From Paenalcaligenes suwonensis (GTDB lineage: Bacteria > Pseudomonadota > Gammaproteobacteria > Burkholderiales > Burkholderiaceae_B): a DNA stretch of 64,000 nt. The position numbers and the translations under genes are program-made. Shown one piece after another: positions 55,346 through 64,000 of the stretch (positions are counted from its first letter, which is position 1; every line of letters begins with the position of its first letter). The notes beneath the pieces are model-generated. The model saw nothing but the letters and a program-made list of their open reading frames with translations, had not been told where the DNA came from and made no database searches. The DNA lies in assembly GCF_011290505.1 (NCBI RefSeq), contig NZ_JAANPV010000004.1, positions 186,001-250,000 on the forward strand, read 5' to 3'.

Positions 55346-56716
55346 TTATTTTTTTACAGGCCGTTTCCAGTTACTAATGGTGCTTTGTGGTGTGCGAGAC
55401 AAGGTCAGTTCAGCATCGGGTGCATCACGTGTTAGCGTGGTGCCTGCGCCTATAGTTGCGCCTCTGCCTACACGCACTGGTGCCACCAACTGTGAGTCTG
55501 AACCGATAAAGGCATCGTCTTCAATGATAGTGCGGTATTTATTCACACCGTCATAATTGCAGGTGATGGTACCGGCACCGATATTGACCCGCTCGCCTAT
55601 TTGCGCATCGCCTAGATACGACAAATGGCTAGCCTTGGTGTCTGCACCTAAGGTACTGTTTTTCACTTCTACAAAGTTACCCACAGCCGCACCGCGCTCC
55701 AGCACGGCACCGGGGCGCAAACGCGCATAAGGTCCGATGCTAGCCAGTTCTGCTGTACGGCTTTGATCTAAATGGCTAAAGGCGTGTACCACCGTACCTG
55801 CACCCAACTGCACATTTTTTAAGACGCAGTGTGGACCAACTCGTACGCCATCGCCCAACACTACATCGCCTTCAAACACGCACCCCACATCAATGTACAC
55901 ATCGCGGCCACATTGCAAGCTGCCACGTACATCAAAACGAGAAGGGTCCATGATGCTCACGCCTTGCTCTAGCAAGCGACGAGCTTGCTCAGCCTGCCAG
56001 GCACGCTCTAATTGAGCTTGCTGCACACGGCTGTTCACCCCCAAGGTCTCCCAAGGAAACGATGGATGTGCGGCATTAACCGCCACACCATCAGCCACCG
56101 CCAACCCTACCACGTCGGTAAGGTAGTACTCACCTTGGGCATTTTTGTTATCAATGCGTGATAACCAATCGCGTAACCGTACGGTAGGCGCTGCCATAAT
56201 ACCGGTGTTTACTTCGCGGATTTGGTGTTCGGCGTCAGTAGCGTCTTTGTGCTCCACGATACGACTGATCGTACCTTGTGCATTACGCACGATACGACCA
56301 TAACCAGTGGGGTCGTCTAAGAACTCGGTCAAAATAGCCAAACCATCTTGACGCGCTGCTAGCAGTGCTTTCAGGGTATCGCTTTGCACTAACGGCACAT
56401 CGCCATACAACACTAAGGTGGTGTCATCAGGATGCTCACCCAGCAGTGCAGGCTCCGCTTGCATCACGGCATGACCAGTACCCTGCTGGGGCTGTTGTAA
56501 CACTACATGTATGTCGGTTTGGCCGGCCAAGTACTGCTGCAATTGCTCTGCACCATGACCTGCAACCACGACGATACGGCTGGGCTCTAGCTGACGCGCT
56601 GCCTCTACAACATGCATCAACATAGGTTTACCCGCAATGGGGTGCAACACCTTAGGCAATGCAGACTGCATGCGTTTGCCCATGCCCGCTGCCAGTATTA
56701 CCACATTCAGCATCAT
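55346..56716 (-). CDS. glmU: Bifunctional UDP-GlcNAc pyrophosphorylase / GlcN-1-P acetyltransferase (GlmU)
   Basis: A 456-residue GlmU, making UDP-GlcNAc from glucosamine-1-phosphate. The N-terminal uridyltransferase has '[26 protein letters not shown]', and the C-terminal left-handed beta-helix acetyltransferase includes '[27 protein letters not shown]' and '[16 protein letters not shown]'. Length is typical. It acts two steps after GlmS, whose gene lies 3.6 kb away, so both parts of the pathway are in this region. Confidence 0.98.
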   Translation of the reverse strand: MMLNVVILAAGMGKRMQSALPKVLHPIAGKPMLMHVVEAARQLEPSRIVVVAGHGAEQLQQYLAGQTDIHVVLQQPQQGTGHAVMQAEPALLGEHPDDTTLVLYGDVPLVQSDTLKALLAARQDGLAILTEFLDDPTGYGRIVRNAQGTISRIVEHKDATDAEHQIREVNTGIMAAPTVRLRDWLSRIDNKNAQGEYYLTDVVGLAVADGVAVNAAHPSFPWETLGVNSRVQQAQLERAWQAEQARRLLEQGVSIMDPSRFDVRGSLQCGRDVYIDVGCVFEGDVVLGDGVRVGPHCVLKNVQLGAGTVVHAFSHLDQSRTAELASIGPYARLRPGAVLERGAAVGNFVEVKNSTLGADTKASHLSYLGDAQIGERVNIGAGTITCNYDGVNKYRTIIEDDAFIGSDSQLVAPVRVGRGATIGAGTTLTRDAPDAELTLSRTPQSTISNWKRPVKK

Positions 56717-56741
56717 GTTCCTGTATTCCTCAACCTAGTTA

Positions 56742-57428
56742 TTACTTACTGCTTTTACGTGCACTTTTGCTCGCACTGGCACCACTACTGGGTGCTGTTG
56801 CGGCTTTCTTTACTGCTTTTTTCGCTGCCTTTTTGACCGCTTTTTTAGCGGCAGGATTGCGTGCAGCAGTTGACTTAGGCTTGGCCTCGCGGCGCATAGT
56901 GGAATCGCCTGAAACCGGCTGTACTACCCCTGCCATGCCATCTACCATGCTTTGAGCACTTTGCATGGACGCTGCAGTCGCCGAGGCAACAGCATTAAAC
57001 TGCTTTTGCAGCAAATCCCAAACGGCTTGGCCTGCATCTTGCATACCTTGCTCGGCGGCCTTTTTCATACGCTCGTCAGCACCACTTGCCATTTGTTCAC
57101 CAGCCATTTGAGTGGCTTGCTGAGCAAAGTTCTGCACAGTGCGCAATGTCGCTTTTTGAATTTCCAGACCCTGTATCGTGCCTTCCAACATGGACAGGTT
57201 TAATTTCAACCAGTTTTCCACCGCACGTAGGTCACGTAGACGTTTTTCTAGCTCTTCGGGTGACAGCATGGCAGCAGATGCATCAGCAAAGTTGCCAAAA
57301 CCTGCCCCACCTCCCATGGATTCCCACGCAGAGCGCATCATATCTAACGACGCAAATAATGGATTCTGTGAGGAATCCGCATTCATACCACTTCCCATCA
57401 TTCCGGGTATATCAAAAGGATTACGCAT
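56742..57428 (-). CDS. PhaM-like polyhydroxyalkanoate granule protein
   Basis: A 228-residue protein from ATG 57428 (AGGGG 9 bases upstream). It starts 'MRNPFDIPGMMGSG' like PhaM and has a central amphipathic phasin-like region with 'ELEKRLRDLRAVENWLKLNLSMLEGTIQGLEIQ'. It ends in an Ala/Lys-rich histone-like tail ('AAKKAVKKAAKKAVKKA'). PhaM of Ralstonia/Cupriavidus activates PHA synthase and ties granules to the nucleoid through such a tail. No PHA synthase gene is in the window. Confidence 0.85.
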   Translation of the reverse strand: MRNPFDIPGMMGSGMNADSSQNPLFASLDMMRSAWESMGGGAGFGNFADASAAMLSPEELEKRLRDLRAVENWLKLNLSMLEGTIQGLEIQKATLRTVQNFAQQATQMAGEQMASGADERMKKAAEQGMQDAGQAVWDLLQKQFNAVASATAASMQSAQSMVDGMAGVVQPVSGDSTMRREAKPKSTAARNPAAKKAVKKAAKKAVKKAATAPSSGASASKSARKSSK

Positions 57429-57465
57429 GGTTTTACCCCTTTTCACAAGCAGCTGTTAATGACTA

Positions 57466-58302
57466 CTACGCTATGGTATCCGGTATTGAGGCACGGTGAC
57501 AGATACTATCTAACGTCACCAGTTCAGCTTCCAAGGTAACTTCCCCTGCCACCGCCATTTCCCAATACTCTTCTACGCTGATATGGCGTATTTCGCTCAC
57601 CTCGCCATCTTGGTTGGCGGGTTGTACATCGTGATCCAACACACAATCATTTACCCATGCATTTTCCACCTGATAGCCTTCAGGCAATCGGCGATGCATA
57701 CGGGTAATCAAACGCATAGGTTCTAAAGCGTGTAAATCCTTGGCATATAGCCCGGCCTCTTCTTCGCTTTCTCGCAGCAATGAAACATCTAGGTCTTCTT
57801 GAGCGCTCACCAAACCGCCCACTAAGGTGTCCCACATATTCGGGTTGGTAGATTTATGGGCCGCACGTTTTTGTACCCATAAGCGGCCTTCAGGTGTCCA
57901 TGCATTTAAGTGTACGGCCTGAGTAAGTAACCCTAACGGCCTAACGGCACCACGCTCTATAGCGCCTAAACAGCGCCCTTCAGCAAACACATCCAGTAAT
58001 TCACCACGCCACGCCTTCACGAAACCGGCATCATTCAATTTATTGGCAATGCGTTCCAGCAACCTATTGGCCTGGACGGTGGGCAAACGCATATCGCCTA
58101 TGTGTACCGCATCCCCATCACAACGTACCCCGTCTATGGTTAAGAGTTCAGGGATAGTTTCTTTGATAACCCAACCACACACACGACCGCAAAAGGTAAG
58201 AGGACGGCTGCCTACGGGAGGCAGTTCTTGAGCTTGAGCCAGCAACCATTTGAATCGTTGCCGCATTGGCTTATGCAATGAAGGGGAAATTTCGATTTTC
58301 AT
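57466..58302 (-). CDS. NUDIX hydrolase with N-terminal DUF4743 domain
   Basis: A 278-residue protein counted from ATG 58302. The N-terminal ~130 residues form a DUF4743-type region. The NUDIX box is present as 'GGLVSAQEDLDVSLLRESEEEAGL' (G-x5-E-x7-RE-x2-EE-x-G; given in the middle of the chain near residue 170). NUDIX proteins cleave nucleoside diphosphates linked to other groups; related proteins with this N-terminal domain look like the thiamine pyrophosphokinase-associated NUDIX of yeast. The substrate is unknown. The gene is divergent from the SCO1 gene. Confidence 0.87.
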   Translation of the reverse strand: MKIEISPSLHKPMRQRFKWLLAQAQELPPVGSRPLTFCGRVCGWVIKETIPELLTIDGVRCDGDAVHIGDMRLPTVQANRLLERIANKLNDAGFVKAWRGELLDVFAEGRCLGAIERGAVRPLGLLTQAVHLNAWTPEGRLWVQKRAAHKSTNPNMWDTLVGGLVSAQEDLDVSLLRESEEEAGLYAKDLHALEPMRLITRMHRRLPEGYQVENAWVNDCVLDHDVQPANQDGEVSEIRHISVEEYWEMAVAGEVTLEAELVTLDSICHRASIPDTIA

Positions 58303-58446
58303 GTAAGAATTGTAGTGCAAGCATTCATGCCGCAACACTAGCCTATGCAGTTTTTTACATTAGACCTAAGCAGGCTAGCATTCGTGAATGCATAACCCAG
58401 CAGTCACGATACACTACATCTGATACTGATTAGCGACTTGCCTACT

Positions 58447-59061
58447 ATGTTATTGCGTTTCCCTACCCTATCGCGTTTGCTACCCCTGCTGCTACTTAGT
58501 CTAGGATTAGCCGCCTGCTCCCCTGAACCCGACCCCCTACCGTTCGTGGGTAACGATATCTCTAAAGCTGGCATAGGCCGTACGCTAGAACTTGTGGATG
58601 GTCACGGCAACACCCGTCGATTAGCCGATTTTCAGGGTAAAGCGGTAGTGGTATTTTTTGGATTCACACAATGCCCTGACGTATGCCCCACGGCAATGGT
58701 GCAGCTAGCCAGTGCGATGGAGATGCTGGGCGACGATGCCAAACAGGTACAAGTACTACTGATTACAGTAGACCCCGAACGCGACACCCCAGAAGTCATG
58801 CAAAGCTATGTAGAAGCATTTTCGCCAGACTTCATTGGGCTAACTGGCTCCCCCGAGCAAATACGTAAAACCGCGCAATCTTTTAAAGCCTTTTACGCCA
58901 AAGCACCCACGGCACAAGCGGGTCAATACACCATGGACCACTCTTCCTCTTTTTATCTGCTTGATAAAACCGGGAAGACCCGTGTGCTTATGCGTGGCGA
59001 TGCTAGCCCTGAAGACATCAAGCACGACTTGCAACTGCTACTGTCTTCTACTGCACCATAA
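58447..59061 (+). CDS. SCO1/SenC-family copper chaperone lipoprotein
   Basis: A 204-residue lipoprotein (lipobox 'LGLAAC') with a thioredoxin-like SCO1 domain. The copper-binding Cys pair is 'FTQCPDVCPTAMVQL' (CxxxC) and the distal His is in 'YTMDHSSSFYLLD'. It should load or reduce the CuA site of cytochrome c oxidase at the periplasmic face. The gene stands alone on the plus strand. Confidence 0.93.
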   Translation: MLLRFPTLSRLLPLLLLSLGLAACSPEPDPLPFVGNDISKAGIGRTLELVDGHGNTRRLADFQGKAVVVFFGFTQCPDVCPTAMVQLASAMEMLGDDAKQVQVLLITVDPERDTPEVMQSYVEAFSPDFIGLTGSPEQIRKTAQSFKAFYAKAPTAQAGQYTMDHSSSFYLLDKTGKTRVLMRGDASPEDIKHDLQLLLSSTAP

Positions 59062-59070
59062 AAAACGCGC

Positions 59071-59100
59071 ATAAAAAAAGGACACCTGGGCAGGTGTCCT
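59071..59100 (-). terminator. Intrinsic terminator of the rpoH transcript
   Basis: AGGACACCT / AGGTGTCCT form a stem (59079-59100). On the minus strand it is followed by the T-run complementary to ATAAAAAAA (59071-59079). The rpoH stop is ~155 bp upstream, giving a moderately long 3' leader. The hairpin could also serve the SCO1 gene from the other side. Confidence 0.75.
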
Positions 59101-59253
59101 AAAGCATCTACTTCTATCAGAGAGGGGGAAGAGGAGAAGCCGAAGCAGATGCACGCAACGCCCCACAGGGATATGAAAGCGTTGCAGATACTACTTTGAG
59201 GGCCTATCTTCTGGTTAGTTCTCTACCTGATAAAACTTTTATGTAAGTAATTG

Positions 59254-60153
59254 TTACAACGCTACTTGCAAGTGCGTGCGCATTTTTTTCATCGCGGCTA
59301 CTTCAATTTGACGAATACGCTCGGCGGATACCCCAAACTCGGCTGCCAGTTCGTGCAACGTAGCCGTTTGGTCATCTTGCAACCAACGCGCTTCAATAAT
59401 GCGTCGTGAACGAGGGTCCAGTTTTTCCAGTGCATTTTCCAAACCTTCGCCCTGCAATGACTGCGTTGCACGCTCAGCCAATACTTGCGTAGGTTCAAAT
59501 GCCCCTTCGTCGGACAAATAGCTAATAGGTGCAAAACCGTCATCGTCGTCATCCATAGAGGACTCCAATGCCAGTTCACCACCCGTTAAGCGTATTTCCA
59601 TTTCGCTAACGTCTTGCGGACGCACATTCAACTCGCGTGCGATATCATCAATTTCCGCAGGGTTTAACGTCTGCCCATCTTCAGGGCGCATACGACGCAG
59701 ATTAAAAAACAGTTTACGCTGCGCTTTAGTCGTAGCGATTTTCACCAAGCGCCAATTGCGCACCACATATTCGTGGATTTCAGCTTTAATCCAATGCACG
59801 GCAAACGACACCAGACGTACACCACGATCTGGATCAAAACGTTTAACCGCTTTCATCAGGCCAATATTGCCTTCTTGAATCAGGTCAGCCTGCGGTAGGC
59901 CATAACCTAGGTACTGGCGGGAAATAGACACCACCAAACGTAAATGGGACATGATCAATTGACGAGCAGCGTCAAGATCACTTTCTTTTTGAAGGCGCTG
60001 GCCGAGGGCCACCTCTTCTTCCGGAGTCAACATAGGTTGCGCGTTAACAGCGGAGATGTAGGCCTCTAACGTACCCAACGCGCCTGGATTGGATACAGCA
60101 GCTGCTAATTGAGTAGCAGGTGCAAGAGCCAAAGATTGCGATGTATGGGTCAT
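59254..60153 (-). CDS. rpoH: RNA polymerase sigma-32 (heat-shock) factor
   Basis: A 299-residue group-3 sigma factor. Region 2 is 'HLRLVVSISRQYLGYGLPQADLIQEGNIGLMKAVKRFDP', followed by the RpoH box 'QRKLFFNLRR' and region 4 'LHELAAEFGVSAERIRQIEVAAMKKM'. It directs transcription of heat-shock genes. A perfect CIRCE element lies ~80 bp upstream, so the sigma gene itself looks repressed by HrcA. The transcript ends at the hairpin at 59071-59100. Confidence 0.97.
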   Translation of the reverse strand: MTHTSQSLALAPATQLAAAVSNPGALGTLEAYISAVNAQPMLTPEEEVALGQRLQKESDLDAARQLIMSHLRLVVSISRQYLGYGLPQADLIQEGNIGLMKAVKRFDPDRGVRLVSFAVHWIKAEIHEYVVRNWRLVKIATTKAQRKLFFNLRRMRPEDGQTLNPAEIDDIARELNVRPQDVSEMEIRLTGGELALESSMDDDDDGFAPISYLSDEGAFEPTQVLAERATQSLQGEGLENALEKLDPRSRRIIEARWLQDDQTATLHELAAEFGVSAERIRQIEVAAMKKMRTHLQVAL

Positions 60154-60233
60154 GAATAATCCTGTATCAAGGTTACCAACCCCGAGAAAGCCTCGGCGCG
60201 ATAACGAAGTCTCTGCATAATCCTTTTATTATT

Positions 60234-60260
60234 TTAGCACTCTAGCACACTGAGTGCTAA
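60234..60260 (-). promoter_or_regulatory. CIRCE element (HrcA operator) upstream of rpoH
   Basis: TTAGCACTC-N9-GAGTGCTAA is the full consensus CIRCE palindrome with no mismatch, centred 94 bp before the rpoH ATG. HrcA repression of rpoH is inferred; hrcA is not in the window. Confidence 0.92.
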
Positions 60261-60310
60261 ATAGGGAAACACATAATAAGAGGGCAAAAAGCGCAGAAAG
60301 TTCCGAGTTT

Positions 60311-61096
60311 TTATGTGTTTTTATCAGCTTTCTGTGTAAATTTCTTGCGCTGATACACTTTGCTGTAGCGGAAGAAAACGCCCGTTGCTTCGCCTACAGC
60401 AATGATCATACCCCTAGAGCCAGATAGAATGCCGGCTTGCAGAAAGTACGATCGAATAAATCGAAAAGCCGCTTTTAACACCACCACAGGGAAGGGGTAT
60501 AAACGAGCGCGTTCTGAGTTGGCATATAGTTCGGAATAATACTGCGTTTTCACCAATAGCTGGCCCACATCGGTCACTGCTTCGTGCTCTAAACCACCCT
60601 TCAGACGCACCACTTGGCTGCGACCGTCTAGTTTTACCTTCTCGTGTACTTGGCTGTCTGTGAAGCAGTGTTGGCGACGGTTATACAGGCGGCATAACCA
60701 GTCTTTACCCCAACCATTAGTGCGTATGTGCTTACCGCAAAAATAGTTATTGCGCAGCACCTCGCCCACCTTGGTGTCTTCTTCTAGCGGCCAATCAGCT
60801 AACGCTGCCAACAATTGCGCGTTCACCTGCTCGTCTATGTCTAAAGACAGGATCCAATCGGTTTCCGCGTGTGAGGCCGCTGCATTCTTAGTAGGGCCAA
60901 AGCCCATAAAGCTGCCTTGCACCACTTTGACGTTGGGGTACTCGCTTAACAAGCGCAGCGTATCGTCCGTAGAGCCATTGTCATACACCACCACTTGCCT
61001 AAACGCTTTCAGAGCACTAATCGTACGGTGCACATGCGCAGCGCCGTTTTTCACAATGATTACCGGCGTGATGTGGGCGTAGATATCCTCGGCCAT
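60311..61096 (-). CDS. Glycosyltransferase family 2 (LPS core type, WaaE/KdtX-like)
   Basis: A 261-residue GT-A enzyme. The nucleotide-sugar motif region is 'VVVYDNGSTDDTLRLLSEYPNVKVVQGSFMGFGPTKN', and the metal-binding DxD-like motif 'LSLDIDEQV' is at about residue 85. The pattern matches the lipopolysaccharide beta-1,4-glucosyltransferases (WaaE/KdtX). Its ATG is immediately adjacent to the stop of the upstream endonuclease-family gene, so they are cotranscribed. Confidence 0.88.
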   Translation of the reverse strand: MAEDIYAHITPVIIVKNGAAHVHRTISALKAFRQVVVYDNGSTDDTLRLLSEYPNVKVVQGSFMGFGPTKNAAASHAETDWILSLDIDEQVNAQLLAALADWPLEEDTKVGEVLRNNYFCGKHIRTNGWGKDWLCRLYNRRQHCFTDSQVHEKVKLDGRSQVVRLKGGLEHEAVTDVGQLLVKTQYYSELYANSERARLYPFPVVVLKAAFRFIRSYFLQAGILSGSRGMIIAVGEATGVFFRYSKVYQRKKFTQKADKNT

Positions 61097-61951
61097 TTAG
61101 GGAAGTTCCAATTCGGTCAGTATAGGTGCGTGATCAGAGATCTGTTTCCAAGGCAAACCTTGCAGCACTTTAGCAGTACGCACAGCAAAACCTCGCTGGT
61201 AGATACGGTCCAGTCGTAAAAACGGAAATGCGGCGGGAAAAGTACGTGGCGGCAAGGTTAACCGCGCATTGCCATCCACGCCTAATTGTGGCGTATGGAT
61301 TTCACTGCCGTCCTGCTTGGACCACCCACGCAACCAGCTCATGGGCTGGCGCAACGTAAACCCAGGCCCTGTCTTACCTTTCACCATGGAAGCAAAGGAA
61401 AACACCTCGTATAAGCCTAATTGCTTCACGAAGATAGGGGCTAACTTGTTATTCCAGTCGTTGAAATCGCCTGCAATAAGTAGCGGTTCATCATCCGGCA
61501 CCAGCCGGTGAATTCTATCTACCAAAGCTTGTGCTTGGCGCGCTCTACCACCGCCAAACAAACCCAGATGCACCACAATACAGTGCACTGGCCTGCCCTC
61601 AATATCTACCACGGCATGAAGCAAACCACGCTGCTCAAGGCGGTGATCCGAAATATCTTCGTTCTCGTGGTGCAAGATAGGGTAGCGGGATAACAGCGCG
61701 TTACCGTGATCGGTAAACTCACGCACAGCGTTACACCCGTATGCATTACGCATGCGCAACACCGCCGCTAAGGATTCGTGTTGTGCGTCTAGCGTTGCTT
61801 GTTGATCATTTCGTCCCTGAACCTCCTGCAAAAACAGCAAGTCTGGGGACAGGCCATACAGGCCTAGCTTCAACTCTTCTAGAGACTCACGACCACCGGT
61901 GGCCGTGCGTCCCTTATGAATGTTGTAGCTGATGACCCGTATGATTCCCAT
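61097..61951 (-). CDS. Endonuclease/exonuclease/phosphatase-family protein
   Basis: A 284-residue EEP-fold hydrolase. The conserved residues are 'ISYNIHKG' (Asn), 'LLFLQEVQG' (Glu), 'IVVHLGLFGG' (His), 'IAGDFNDW' (Asp/Asn) and 'ISDHAPILTEL' (Asp-His). This is the complete EEP active site. Substrates in the family range from DNA ends to phospholipids; the substrate here is not known. It lies 4 bp after aspS and runs straight into the glycosyltransferase gene. Confidence 0.9.
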   Translation of the reverse strand: MGIIRVISYNIHKGRTATGGRESLEELKLGLYGLSPDLLFLQEVQGRNDQQATLDAQHESLAAVLRMRNAYGCNAVREFTDHGNALLSRYPILHHENEDISDHRLEQRGLLHAVVDIEGRPVHCIVVHLGLFGGGRARQAQALVDRIHRLVPDDEPLLIAGDFNDWNNKLAPIFVKQLGLYEVFSFASMVKGKTGPGFTLRQPMSWLRGWSKQDGSEIHTPQLGVDGNARLTLPPRTFPAAFPFLRLDRIYQRGFAVRTAKVLQGLPWKQISDHAPILTELELP

Positions 61952-61955
61952 AGCC

Positions 61956-63752
61956 TTAGGCGGGCTTTGCTTCCTGTGGACGCAAACGGATGTGCAATTC
62001 TTTCAATTGCTTCTCGTCTACACCAGAAGGAGCATGTGTTAACAAACACTGTGCACGCTGTGTTTTGGGGAACGCAATCACGTCGCGGATAGAATCTGCA
62101 CCCGCCATCATGGTGATCATGCGATCCAAACCAAAAGCGATACCACCATGTGGAGGCGCACCGTATTGCAACGCATCCAGCAAGAAGCCGAATTTCTCGC
62201 GTGCTTCTTCAGCATTGATGTTCAATGCCGAGAACACTTTACTTTGAACGTCAGCGCGGTGAATACGTACCGAGCCACCGCCCATTTCCCAACCGTTCAA
62301 CACCATGTCGTAGGCTTTGGCCTGTACTTTGGCTGGATCGGTTTCCAAGAAGTCTTCGTGACCATCTTTGGGGCTGGTGAATGGGTGGTGAGCCGCGTAG
62401 TAACGCTTGGTTTCTTCGTCGTACTCAAACATGGGGAAGTCTACAACCCACAATGGTTTCCAGCCGGCTTCTACTAAACCGTGCTTGCGACCATGCTCGC
62501 TGTGACCAATTTTGATACGCAACGCGCCAATAGCATCGTTCACAACCTGCGTTTTGTCGGCACCAAAGAAGATCAAATCGCCGTTTTGAGCGCCTGTACG
62601 TTCCATCACGGCACGCAGTGCGTCGTTGTCGATGTTCTTCACGATTGGGGACTGCAACCCTTCAGGGATGTTCGTCACATCGTTCACTTTGATGTACGCC
62701 AAACCTTTTGCACCGTAGATGCCTACAAACTTGGTGTACGCATCAATTTCACTACGTGGCATTTCACCACCAGCCGGTACACGCAATGCTACAACACGGC
62801 AGCTAGGATCGTTTGCTGGGCCGGAGAATACTTTGAAGGACACTTCACGCATCAAATCAGCGACGTCAGTGAACTCCAGTTTCACACGCATATCGGGTTT
62901 GTCGGAGCCAAAACGTTGCATGGCTTCTGTCCAGCTCATCACAGGGAAAGGCTGAGGCAACTCAACTTTCTGTACTGTGGAGAACACGTGACGAACCATG
63001 TTTTCGAAAATATCGCGGATTTGGAACTCGTCCATGAACGACATTTCGCAGTCGATCTGGGTAAATTCTGGCTGGCGATCAGCACGCAAATCTTCGTCGC
63101 GGAAGCATTTAGTGATTTGGTAGTAACGGTCAAAACCCGCCACCATCAACATCTGCTTGAACAACTGTGGAGACTGCGGCAACGCAAAGAACTCACCTGG
63201 GTTCACACGGGATGGCACCAAGTAGTCACGCGCGCCTTCTGGTGTGCTTTTGGTCAGCATTGGGGTTTCGATATCAATAAAACCCATGCTATCCAGATAC
63301 TTACGCACTTCCATGGCCACACGGTAACGCAACATCAAGTTGTTTTGCATTTGTGGGCGACGCAGATCCAACACACGGTGTGTCAGGCGTGTGGTTTCTG
63401 ATAGGTTGTCGTCATCCAACTGGAATGGAGGAGTCACCGAAGCGTTCAGGATTTCCAGTTCTTGGCAAACAATCTCTACTGCACCCGAAGCCAAGTCTGA
63501 ATTCGCTGTACCTTCTGGACGTGCTTGAACCACGCCTGTTACACGCAAGCAGAACTCGTTACGAATACGCTCTGCTGTGGCAAACACCTCAGCATTTTCC
63601 GGATTCACAACAATCTGTGCCAGACCAGCACGATCACGCAGGTCAATAAAAATGACACCACCATGATCGCGTCGGCGGTGCACCCAGCCGAACAACGTAA
63701 CGGTTTGTCCCAAGTGTTGGGTATTGACCTCGCCGGTATAGCAGGTACGCAT
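61956..63752 (-). CDS. aspS: Aspartate-tRNA ligase
   Basis: A 598-residue class IIb aminoacyl-tRNA synthetase. It has an N-terminal OB-fold anticodon domain ('[26 protein letters not shown]'), class II motifs including '[28 protein letters not shown]' (motif 2) and '[17 protein letters not shown]' (motif 3), plus a GAD insertion domain typical of bacterial AspRS. Length is as expected (about 590-600). It follows the DUF502 gene by 26 bp. Confidence 0.98.
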   Translation of the reverse strand: MRTCYTGEVNTQHLGQTVTLFGWVHRRRDHGGVIFIDLRDRAGLAQIVVNPENAEVFATAERIRNEFCLRVTGVVQARPEGTANSDLASGAVEIVCQELEILNASVTPPFQLDDDNLSETTRLTHRVLDLRRPQMQNNLMLRYRVAMEVRKYLDSMGFIDIETPMLTKSTPEGARDYLVPSRVNPGEFFALPQSPQLFKQMLMVAGFDRYYQITKCFRDEDLRADRQPEFTQIDCEMSFMDEFQIRDIFENMVRHVFSTVQKVELPQPFPVMSWTEAMQRFGSDKPDMRVKLEFTDVADLMREVSFKVFSGPANDPSCRVVALRVPAGGEMPRSEIDAYTKFVGIYGAKGLAYIKVNDVTNIPEGLQSPIVKNIDNDALRAVMERTGAQNGDLIFFGADKTQVVNDAIGALRIKIGHSEHGRKHGLVEAGWKPLWVVDFPMFEYDEETKRYYAAHHPFTSPKDGHEDFLETDPAKVQAKAYDMVLNGWEMGGGSVRIHRADVQSKVFSALNINAEEAREKFGFLLDALQYGAPPHGGIAFGLDRMITMMAGADSIRDVIAFPKTQRAQCLLTHAPSGVDEKQLKELHIRLRPQEAKPA

Positions 63753-63778
63753 CTAGGATGACTCCCTCAGTAAACGAA

Positions 63779-64000
63779 TCAGAGAGGTGGGCGCTCAGTT
63801 GGCACCACAACTCCCATGGAAACAATATATTTAAGTGCCGCATCCACAGTCATATCTAGCTTGACCACATCAGACCGCGGCAACATCAGAAAAAACCCCG
63901 AGGTAGGATTGGGTGTGGTGGGCACATACACACTCACACACTCGACGGGCAACTTACCCACCACCTCACCACCTGGAGCACCTGTCAAAAAGGCGATGGT
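63779..64000 (-). CDS. DUF502-family membrane protein (N-terminal part outside window)
   Basis: The C-terminal 73 residues of a DUF502 protein: 'TIAFLTGAPGGEVVG...VYVPTTPNPTSGFFLMLPRSDVVKLDMTVDAALKYIVSMGVV'. The conserved 'PTTPNPTSG' is diagnostic. The frame is open to the window edge. DUF502 genes often precede aspS in betaproteobacteria. The function is unknown. Confidence 0.9.
   Translation of the reverse strand, partial: TIAFLTGAPGGEVVGKLPVECVSVYVPTTPNPTSGFFLMLPRSDVVKLDMTVDAALKYIVSMGVVVPTERPPL

Noticed and set aside
62481-63401. A 306-codon open frame on the plus strand
   Set aside because: It lies wholly antisense to aspS, whose product is unmistakable; the peptide is His/Phe/Val-rich in the way antisense frames often are.

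Overview
The window is chromosomal DNA from a Gram-negative bacterium carrying a recently acquired resistance transposon. The host looks like a betaproteobacterium of the Alcaligenaceae/Burkholderiales type. The clues are a PhaM-like granule protein with an Ala/Lys-rich tail, a TAXI-type binding protein, a FecIR/TonB receptor/DUF3649/PepSY/DUF3325 iron cluster, and the order DUF502-aspS-endonuclease-glycosyltransferase-rpoH. The genus cannot be fixed from this sequence alone.

Layout. 1-2017: end of an amino-acid ABC importer (binding protein plus two permeases). 2028-12320: mostly minus-strand housekeeping genes (pseudouridine synthase, TAXI binding protein, acylphosphatase, rmuC, a LysR regulator, panB, acnA) and one plus-strand PAS-GGDEF-EAL protein. 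12798-20341: a minus-strand iron-acquisition locus (ECF sigma, anti-sigma, TonB receptor, inner-membrane proteins, beta-propeller lipoprotein) with two Fur-box-like sites. 20488-21406: a TerC-type metal exporter behind a yybP-ykoY (manganese) riboswitch and terminator. 21746-27546: a sulfonate/organosulfur operon (binding protein, two permeases, ATPase, FMN monooxygenase, FMN reductase, TOBE protein). 27896-35369: an M81 (MlrC-like) hydrolase, a dipeptide-type ABC importer with a fused double ATPase, and a nitrilase-family amidase.

35467-49873: a complete 14.4-kb Tn7 element at attTn7, downstream of glmS, flanked by the 5-bp duplication AGCAC. Its right end and tnsABCDE face glmS, as in classical Tn7. 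Its left arm holds a truncated BREX brxA gene, a full-length class 2-type integron integrase, and a cassette array: a blaVIM metallo-beta-lactamase, a divergent erythromycin-esterase-family gene, and a secreted protein with six SxSNYDN heptads. Three unrecognised small genes and the tail of an IS256-family transposase follow, directly abutting tnsE.

49899-64000: minus-strand core genes: glmS, two glycosyltransferases, an MFS exporter, glmU, a PhaM-like gene, a NUDIX hydrolase, rpoH (with a perfect CIRCE element upstream), an LPS-type glycosyltransferase, an EEP-family hydrolase, aspS and the end of a DUF502 gene. A SCO1 gene lies on the plus strand.

The region most worth attention is the Tn7 element. 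It couples a carbapenemase to a class 2-type integrase that lacks the premature stop known from classical Tn7, in an element whose two ends appear to have different histories.
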